Source of the DNA: Candidatus Rokuibacteriota bacterium
GTDB taxonomy: Bacteria > Methylomirabilota > Methylomirabilia > Rokubacteriales > CSP1-6
Length of the DNA stretch: 10,394 bases
Assembly: GCA_016179165.1 (NCBI GenBank)
Contig: JACORX010000149.1
Coordinates: forward strand, 1-10,394
Direction of reading: 5' to 3'
This document shows positions 6,191 to 10,394 of the stretch, piece after piece. The notes under the pieces are model-generated. The model was not told where the DNA came from. It ran no database searches and was given only the letters and a program-made list of their open reading frames with translations. Position 1 is the stretch's first letter. Every line of letters begins with the position of its first letter. Position numbers and translations under genes: made by a program.

Positions 6191-6529
6191 GACGACACAC
6201 CCCAGCGCCTCGCATTCATCCGACGAGTCAAGCTGATGGGGCTTCCCCTGGAGAAGATCAAGGATCTGGTCGTCCACCTGAGCGAGGAGGAGTGCGCCTG
6301 TCCCAAGATTCGGCCGCATCTCGAGCAACTGATCCGCGAGCAGGTCAAAGATATCGTTACGAGGATTGACCAATTCGCGCTCCTGAAGGAAGAGCTCGAA
6401 GGATTCCTAGTGAAAATGCGTCGCGAAAAGCCGAGGCTGCCGTCGGAACTCTGGTGTGCGCCAGGAGAAGGACCTCGCCGGGCATCTCCACGCGTGCTGA
6501 AGGCCCACGCGAAGGGAGGACGCCGATGA
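6191..6529 (+). pseudogene. MerR-family regulator lacking its N-terminal DNA-binding half
   Basis: The frame reads DDTPQRLAFIRRVKLMGLP, EKIKDLVVHLSEEECACPKI and RPHLEQLIREQVKDIVTRID, then FALLKEELEGFL and SELWCAPGEG. This is a MerR regulator from the end of its winged-helix domain through the dimerising coiled coil to a cysteine-bearing effector end (ECACP and WCAP are candidate metal or thiol sites). The first ~40 residues, holding the helix-turn-helix and the YYE-type segment, are absent; upstream the frame runs into the amidase coding sequence. ATG 6236 is an internal methionine that could give a 97-residue peptide without DNA binding. The last ~17 residues (RRASPRVLKAHAKGGRR) look like read-through. 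Its TGA overlaps the ATG of the next gene by four bases. It is most likely a pseudogene, though a dominant-negative dimerising fragment cannot be excluded. Confidence 0.75.
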
Positions 6530-7221
6530 TCGAGCGTGCCATGGTGGTGACGGCCCACCCCGACGACGCGGAGACGGGCGCTGGAGGTACCGTGGCCGAG
6601 CTGGTGCGGCAGGGCGCGGAGATCACGTATCTCATCGTCACCAGCGGCAACATGGGGTCGGGGGACCGCACGATGACCCCGGACCGTCTCGCCAGGATCC
6701 GCGAGGCCGAGCAGCGGAACGCCGCGCGCACTCTCGGGGTGAAGCACGTCGAGTTCCTCGGCTACGACGACGGAGAGGTCGCGGACACGCGCGACTTCCG
6801 GCGAGACATCACCCGTCAGATCCGCAGGTGGCGCCCAGATCTCGTCATCGCCCAGAACCCACATCGCACGTCCAACGTCTTCGCCTCCCACCGAGACCAT
6901 CGGATCACAGGCGGGGTCGTGCTCGATTGTGTCTACCCTCTTGCCCGCGACCACATGGCCTTTCCGGAGCTGCTGCCTGACTACGAGCCACACACGGTGC
7001 GCGAGATTTACATCATCAAGTGGCAGGAGGAGGACCACCAGCTAGCCGTGGATATCTCGGAGACGATGGACCTCAAGCTCAAGGCGATTGCGTGCCACGA
7101 GAGTCAGTTCCCGGACTTCCCGGCGATGGAGGCTCGCGTGCGTACGCGTTGCGCTGTTCTTGGCAAACCTCACGGCCACGCCTACGCGGAGACGTTCGAT
7201 CGGATTGTCCTCTCTCGCTGA
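6526..7221 (+). CDS. PIG-L family zinc-dependent N-deacetylase (LmbE-like), 231 aa
   Basis: Removes acetyl groups from N-acetylglucosamine-type sugars or related small molecules, as MshB and BshB do in bacillithiol/mycothiol synthesis. The zinc and catalytic motif AHPDDAE is at 10-16 (His11 and Asp14 as ligands, Asp13 as likely base), and the third ligand is His125 in SHRDH (121-125). The segment SGNMGSGD after the second strand and the LGYDDGE turn are also typical. The ATG at 6526 is preceded by GGGAGGA at good spacing and overlaps the stop of the MerR remnant (ATGA), which suggests translational coupling. No bacillithiol or mycothiol ligase gene lies nearby, so the substrate is open. No secretion signal. 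The gene appears intact. Confidence 0.93.
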   Translation: MIERAMVVTAHPDDAETGAGGTVAELVRQGAEITYLIVTSGNMGSGDRTMTPDRLARIREAEQRNAARTLGVKHVEFLGYDDGEVADTRDFRRDITRQIRRWRPDLVIAQNPHRTSNVFASHRDHRITGGVVLDCVYPLARDHMAFPELLPDYEPHTVREIYIIKWQEEDHQLAVDISETMDLKLKAIACHESQFPDFPAMEARVRTRCAVLGKPHGHAYAETFDRIVLSR

Positions 7222-7228
7222 CGTCGTC

Positions 7229-7393
7229 ATGGACGAATCGCCAGAGGCAGAACGGGCCCGCCGGTGGCAGGTGCCGGTGGCCGACGCATTACATCTCTCC
7301 ACGGCGTTCTTTCTTGCGGCGGCACTCCTGATAGCGGTCGCGTGGCAGTGCGGCCGGCCGTCGATCGCATCATCAGCCTCAACGCGAGCATGA
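7229..7393 (+). CDS. Doubtful small ORF (54 aa), possible decayed PIN-domain or one-helix peptide
   Basis: ATG at 7229 to TGA at 7391-7393, starting 7 bp after the deacetylase stop and without a ribosome-binding site. The segment VADALHLSTA resembles the DALHLATA helix of PIN-domain (VapC-like) proteins, but the following FFLAAALLIAVAW is not PIN-like and would make a membrane helix. It may be a frameshifted PIN remnant, a tiny membrane peptide or chance. Confidence 0.2.
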   Translation: MDESPEAERARRWQVPVADALHLSTAFFLAAALLIAVAWQCGRPSIASSASTRA

Positions 7394-7413
7394 TGATGGG
7401 GCAGCGTCGCGAG

Positions 7414-7455
7414 GGTCAGAGCTCGCTTCCCCATTCGCGTCCACGCCCCACACGC
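7414..7455 (-). pseudogene. Short, internally deleted copy of the downstream DehI-like gene
   Basis: Two pieces match the gene at 9426-10265 in the same order and orientation. GGTCAGAGCTCGC (7414-7426) equals 9424-9436, which contains that gene's stop. Bases 7424-7455 match 9981-10012 at 29 of 32 positions, including 20 identical bases in a row. The minus strand reads VWGVDANGEA, against VWGVDADGEA in the intact gene (residues 87-96). The two pieces meet at a shared CGC, as if about 545 bp had been deleted between them. It is too short to be functional. Confidence 0.6.
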
Positions 7456-7480
7456 AGACGAAGTATGAAGTGAGATGAAG

Positions 7481-7511
7481 CTTTCACGCATTTCAGATGC
7501 TCGATAGTTAG
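7481..7511 (+). repeat. 31-bp operator-like direct repeat, copy A (upstream of the -35)
   Basis: Begins CTTTCACGCAT and ends GTTAG. It matches copy B at 25 of 31 positions; starts are 62 bp apart, close to six helical turns. It contains an imperfect palindrome, GCATT/GATGC around a 3-base centre. The surrounding 100 bp is clearly richer in A and T than the rest of the window. It is a likely binding site for the protein encoded immediately downstream. Confidence 0.75.
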
Positions 7512-7516
7512 AGAGA

Positions 7517-7545
7517 TTGACTCAGTGTGGTTTGTGTGCTAACTT
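7517..7545 (+). promoter_or_regulatory. Candidate sigma-70-type promoter of the HipA-fusion gene
   Basis: TTGACT at 7517-7522 (five of six bases of the -35 consensus), 17 bp spacer, TAACTT at 7540-7545 (T1, A2 and T6 of the -10). The -10 overlaps the first bases of repeat B, and repeat A lies just upstream of the -35. A protein bound at either repeat would interfere with polymerase, as expected for autoregulation of a toxin-antitoxin gene. Confidence 0.5.
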
Positions 7546-7573
7546 TCACGCATCTGAGATGCTAAAAGGTTAG
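7543..7573 (+). repeat. 31-bp operator-like direct repeat, copy B (between -10 and start codon)
   Basis: Begins CTTTCACGCAT and ends GTTAG, three bases before the ATG of the HipA fusion. It holds the perfect palindrome GCATC-TGA-GATGC (7550-7562). The ribosome-binding region (AGG at 7567-7569 and TTAGGAA) lies inside or beside this repeat, so binding here could block transcription, and repeat sequence also shapes translation initiation. Confidence 0.75.
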
Positions 7574-7576
7574 GAA

Positions 7577-9415
7577 ATGGCGCTCCACCTCGTCGGCGAC
7601 ACCATAGACAAAACGCGCAGCCACTACCAAGCCGAGACGGGGAAGCTTGTCCAGCTTATGCGGGGCGTCTACGTGGGCGCCGACGATGATATCGACGCCA
7701 CGGTTCTCAAGCACGCCGTCCGCATCGCGAAGTACCTCTACCCCCGGGCATACCTGTCGGCCGCCAGCGCCGTCTTCCTGGGCCCGACCCGGGACGGCCG
7801 CCTGTTCCTGAGCGGCCGGCGCAACAAGCGCACCCGCATCCGGGCGCTCGAAATCATCCAGAATGAAGTGCCCAAACATCCCTCGCTCGTCGCAGCGGTT
7901 GTGGACGACGGCATGGGCGAATTCCGGATCGATGTCTCTTCCGTCCGCCAGCGTTTCCTCGAAGCCTTCCGGCTACGAAGCGAGCATGCAGGGTCAATCG
8001 ACGAAGCCATGCGCGAGGCCATCGCCGCGCACCTGATGGAGGAATTCGGCAGTCCCACGGCCGCCGCCGATGCCGTCTGGACGCTGGCCCGCGAGAACGA
8101 ATGGTACCGGGAAGGGGAGTACGCGGAGCGGTTCCTGCTGCGCAGCCCAGCGACATCACCGGTGCGCAACGAAGCGGCGTTCGACCTGATCGTCGCCTGG
8201 CATGGCGTGCGCATCGGGAACCTTGTCCATGACGGCGTCGAGTGGCGGTGGACTCCGACACCGGGCAGCGGCCCTCCGGTGGTGCGCCAGACCACCCCCG
8301 GCAAGTTGCCGCCCTTTATTGTCTCCCTGCTACCCGAAGGCTGGCTCGAGGCGGTCCTCAAAGACCGCGACGAGCGGGCGAAGTTACGGTCGGGCAGGCG
8401 GTACATGTCAAACATCGCGATCGTAGAGCGCGAACCCGAGCTCGCGGCGCTGCCGCCCGAGACACTGCTGACGCGCCTGGAGCAATATGCCGCGAACGGC
8501 GTGTTCACCGGCGCGTATGCCGGGCCGGGCAGGGGAGATATGGAGCAGAGCTTCGAGCGGAGCCTCGCGAGAATCTACGAGCGCGCGGACACGCCGCGGC
8601 TCTCCGGCATCCAAATCAAGGCCCCGATGTATCTCGATATCAGCGGCACGATATCGCCGAGCACCGGCAAGCCGTTCACTCATATCCTCAAGCCGGCAGG
8701 AACAAGCGGATTCGAATCCCTGCCGGTCATCGAGTGGACCGCCCTGGAGCTCGGCCGGGCCGCCGGGTTTGCCGTCCCTCCGGCGGCGCTCGTCGCCATG
8801 CCCGACGGCATGCCGCCGGCCTTACTTGTCGAGCGGTTCGATATCCGCGAGAGTGTTGAAGACAAGCGCCTGATCGCACTGGAAGACTTTTGCTCCGTCC
8901 TGGACCTGCCGACTGAAGCGAAGTATGACGGCACCACGGAACGCGTCGCAAAGGCCGTCCGGCAGCTATCGACCGCGCCGGAAGAAGACGTCTTGATTGT
9001 GATCAAGCGGGCGCTTTTCGCTTGGCTGATCGCCGACGGCGACATGCACCTGAAGAACCTGGCGCTGCTGAAGATTGCCGAACCGGGAGACGAGCAGTTT
9101 CGCTCGGTCCGGATGGCGCCGCTCTACGACGCGGTGACCACGCGCGTCTTTCCCAGGCTCCAGCGGGACCGCTTGGCGCTCACACTCAACGGCAAGGACG
9201 CTCGTCTGCACCGCGCGGACTTCCGAACTCTTGCCGGCACGGCAGGATTGAAGGCAGCAGACACGGACGCCGCGATCGGCGACATGATTCAGCGGATGAA
9301 GGAGGCCGCCGGCCGGATCTCGCTGCCAGAGCTTCCGGGCTCCGGACCAGAAGACCGAGCCATAACCGCGAAGATGCTGGAGATTGTCCGAACGCGAATA
9401 GAGTCACTTGAATGA
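7577..9415 (+). CDS. HipA-type serine/threonine kinase toxin fused to an AbiEi-like N-terminal domain, 612 aa
   Basis: From about residue 195 on this is a HipA. The N-terminal subdomain has FDLIVAWHGVRIGNLVHDG (202-220) and LPPFIVSLLPEGWLEAVL (244-261). The kinase core has the ATP-loop region LSGIQIK (342-348), Lys372 in THILKP, LLVERFD (416-422), the catalytic loop WLIADGDMHLKNLALL with Asp489 and Asn494, and the metal-binding Asp518 in MAPLYD. All key residues are kept, so it should be active; E. coli HipA (~440 aa) phosphorylates GltX. Residues 1-190 are extra. KLVQLMRGVYVG (23-34) and YPRAYLSAASAVFLGPTRDG (55-74) resemble the N-terminal domain of AbiEi-type antitoxins, with most of the leading helix-turn-helix shortened; 100-190 is unassigned. 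An in-frame TAG at 7571-7573 fixes the ATG at 7577. No hipB-like gene is adjacent. It converges with the next gene, 10 bp apart. Confidence 0.9.
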   Translation: MALHLVGDTIDKTRSHYQAETGKLVQLMRGVYVGADDDIDATVLKHAVRIAKYLYPRAYLSAASAVFLGPTRDGRLFLSGRRNKRTRIRALEIIQNEVPKHPSLVAAVVDDGMGEFRIDVSSVRQRFLEAFRLRSEHAGSIDEAMREAIAAHLMEEFGSPTAAADAVWTLARENEWYREGEYAERFLLRSPATSPVRNEAAFDLIVAWHGVRIGNLVHDGVEWRWTPTPGSGPPVVRQTTPGKLPPFIVSLLPEGWLEAVLKDRDERAKLRSGRRYMSNIAIVEREPELAALPPETLLTRLEQYAANGVFTGAYAGPGRGDMEQSFERSLARIYERADTPRLSGIQIKAPMYLDISGTISPSTGKPFTHILKPAGTSGFESLPVIEWTALELGRAAGFAVPPAALVAMPDGMPPALLVERFDIRESVEDKRLIALEDFCSVLDLPTEAKYDGTTERVAKAVRQLSTAPEEDVLIVIKRALFAWLIADGDMHLKNLALLKIAEPGDEQFRSVRMAPLYDAVTTRVFPRLQRDRLALTLNGKDARLHRADFRTLAGTAGLKAADTDAAIGDMIQRMKEAAGRISLPELPGSGPEDRAITAKMLEIVRTRIESLE

Positions 9416-9425
9416 TCCAAGGCGG

Positions 9426-10265
9426 TCAGAGCTCGCGTCCCTCCCGAGCCGGCAGCGCATCGCCGATCATCCGGCCGAAGACGACCATCTCGGGGCTCGT
9501 CTTGCGATAGGTGTCGAGCGCGGCCAGCACGTCGGCGAACTCACAGGCGGGCGGCATCGGGGGCGTCACGGGTGGAGTCGGTAGGGCGGCGAACACGGCC
9601 GGGATCTCGGCGTCGACCGCGTCCAGGAGCCGCCGGCACGCAGCCCGGGTGGCCGCGTCTTGCAAGTACGGCCGCAGCACCGTCGCCACGTGAGCGAGGA
9701 AGGCCGGCCACGACGCCAGCATCCGGTAGAGTCCCGGGACGAAGGGCTGCTGTCCCACCATCGTGCCGAGTGAGGCGAGCACCGCCTGCTGCGCCGGCGG
9801 CAGCGAGACGAGGTCGACGAGGGACGGCAGTGGTCCCAGTGGCGGTGGAGGTGTCCAGTCTCGGGGAACGCCGGCGGCGCCGGGGGGTCGGTCTCCCCGC
9901 AGGAGTCGCCGGAGCAAACCCGACAGCACGAGATTGACCGGGCTCACGCGGACGAAGCTGGCGCATGCCGCGCGGATGGCCGCCTCCCCGTCCGCGTCCA
10001 CGCCCCACACGCGGAGCGCGTGCCGCGAGATCGGCGCCAGCCGCGGGACGGTCAGGCCGTCCGCGGCGCGCCAGGCGGCGACCTGGGCCCCTCCGCTCGC
10101 GAAGACCGGCCTGAGCGCGGCCCACGTCCACTCGAGCCAGCCGGGGCGCGTCGCAAGGTGGCGCTGGAGCGAGGAGACGTAGGGGACGGCCCAGAGCCGC
10201 CGGATCTCGTCGTAGATCGCGGCGATCTCGCCGGTCGCATCCCGCTCCCGCAGCTCGGCCAGCAT
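9426..10265 (-). CDS. DehI-like (halocarboxylic acid dehalogenase family) protein, 279 aa
   Basis: It resembles the DehI family (group I 2-haloacid dehalogenases, about 290 residues), all-helical proteins built of two similar halves. The N-terminal half has EIAAIYDEIRRLWAVPYVSS (13-32) with HLATRPGWLEWTWAALRPVF. The C-terminal half repeats this pattern with LASLGTMVGQQPFVPGLYRM and LASWPAFLAHVATVLRPYL. I cannot place the catalytic Asp with confidence, so dehalogenase activity is not shown; many family members have no known substrate. The ATG at 10263-10265 has GAGGAGAG at good spacing on the minus strand. A partial gene ends 26 bp upstream on the same strand, so the two are probably cotranscribed. 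A broken piece of the same sequence occurs at 7414-7455. Confidence 0.75.
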   Translation of the reverse strand: MLAELRERDATGEIAAIYDEIRRLWAVPYVSSLQRHLATRPGWLEWTWAALRPVFASGGAQVAAWRAADGLTVPRLAPISRHALRVWGVDADGEAAIRAACASFVRVSPVNLVLSGLLRRLLRGDRPPGAAGVPRDWTPPPPLGPLPSLVDLVSLPPAQQAVLASLGTMVGQQPFVPGLYRMLASWPAFLAHVATVLRPYLQDAATRAACRRLLDAVDAEIPAVFAALPTPPVTPPMPPACEFADVLAALDTYRKTSPEMVVFGRMIGDALPAREGREL

Positions 10266-10291
10266 GTGTGCTCTCCTCGACCCGCGCAGCC

Positions 10292-10393
10292 TCAGGCCAG
10301 ACCTTCGCCGGCGGCCTGCACGCTCTCTTGGCGCTTGAACTCGTTGAAGCCGGGGGATGCCGTGTCCACAATCACCAGCTCGAACCTCGTGGG
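10292..10393 (-). CDS. 3' end of an unidentified gene (33 residues), cut by the window edge
   Basis: The minus-strand frame is open from the window edge to a TGA at 10292-10294 and reads RFELVIVDTASPGFNEFKRQ followed by ESVQAAGEGLA. The alternation of a hydrophobic strand and a charged helix is protein-like. It is placed 26 bp before the DehI-like gene on the same strand, as in an operon. I do not recognise the family from this fragment. Confidence 0.55.
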   Translation of the reverse strand, partial: PTRFELVIVDTASPGFNEFKRQESVQAAGEGLA

Positions 10394-10394
10394 C

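Noticed and set aside
9416..9425. A bidirectional terminator between the HipA fusion and the DehI-like gene
   Set aside because: Only 10 bp separate the stops and no stem-loop is seen there.
1..10394. CRISPR array, tRNA or rRNA genes, complete insertion sequence
   Set aside because: I saw no regularly spaced repeats, cloverleaf-like segments, rRNA-like stretches or transposase-like reading frames.

Overview
The window is GC-rich DNA from a free-living bacterium. The gene mix is a tungsten-type aldehyde oxidoreductase, a MaoC-type dehydratase, an ECF42-type sigma factor, a stand-alone amidase, a PIG-L deacetylase and a DehI-like protein. This suits a large-genome soil or sediment lineage such as Candidatus Rokubacteria/Methylomirabilota or a relative. 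That placement is an inference from gene content and base composition; no rRNA or marker gene is present.

Layout. (1) 1-1422: the 3' end of an aldehyde:ferredoxin oxidoreductase gene on + converges, 6 bp apart, with a complete HTD2/MaoC-type acyl-CoA (de)hydratase gene on -. (2) 1675-4716: an island bounded by two 88-bp direct repeats (81/88 identical). It holds a small membrane-protein gene, a YCII/DGPF-family gene and an ECF42-type sigma factor gene with a TPR-like C-terminal extension. Two near-identical bipartite promoter sequences, TGTCGA-N17-CGTC, lie before the membrane gene and before the YCII gene and nowhere else upstream of a gene here. The simplest reading is a self-contained regulon in which the sigma factor drives both transcription units, its own included. 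Two degraded gene ends lie between or beside these genes. (3) 4764-7221: an amidase-signature hydrolase, a MerR regulator lacking its DNA-binding N-terminus, and a PIG-L deacetylase whose start codon overlaps the MerR remnant's stop (ATGA). (4) 7222-7480: a scar region with a doubtful small ORF and a short, internally deleted copy of part of the DehI-like gene found 2.5 kb downstream. (5) 7481-9415: a one-gene toxin-antitoxin-like module. A complete HipA kinase carries an extra ~190-residue N-terminal region that resembles an AbiEi-type antitoxin domain. Its promoter is bracketed by two 31-bp direct repeats, each with a GCATC/GATGC palindrome, and no separate hipB gene is visible. (6) 9426-10394, - strand: a complete DehI-like gene preceded by the last 33 codons of an unidentified gene.

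The two most interesting items are the HipA fusion with its operator-like repeats and the predicted ECF42 regulon with its duplicated promoter inside a direct-repeat-bounded island. The number of broken gene ends (near 2.5, 4.6, 6.2 and 7.4 kb) marks this as an actively rearranging accessory region.
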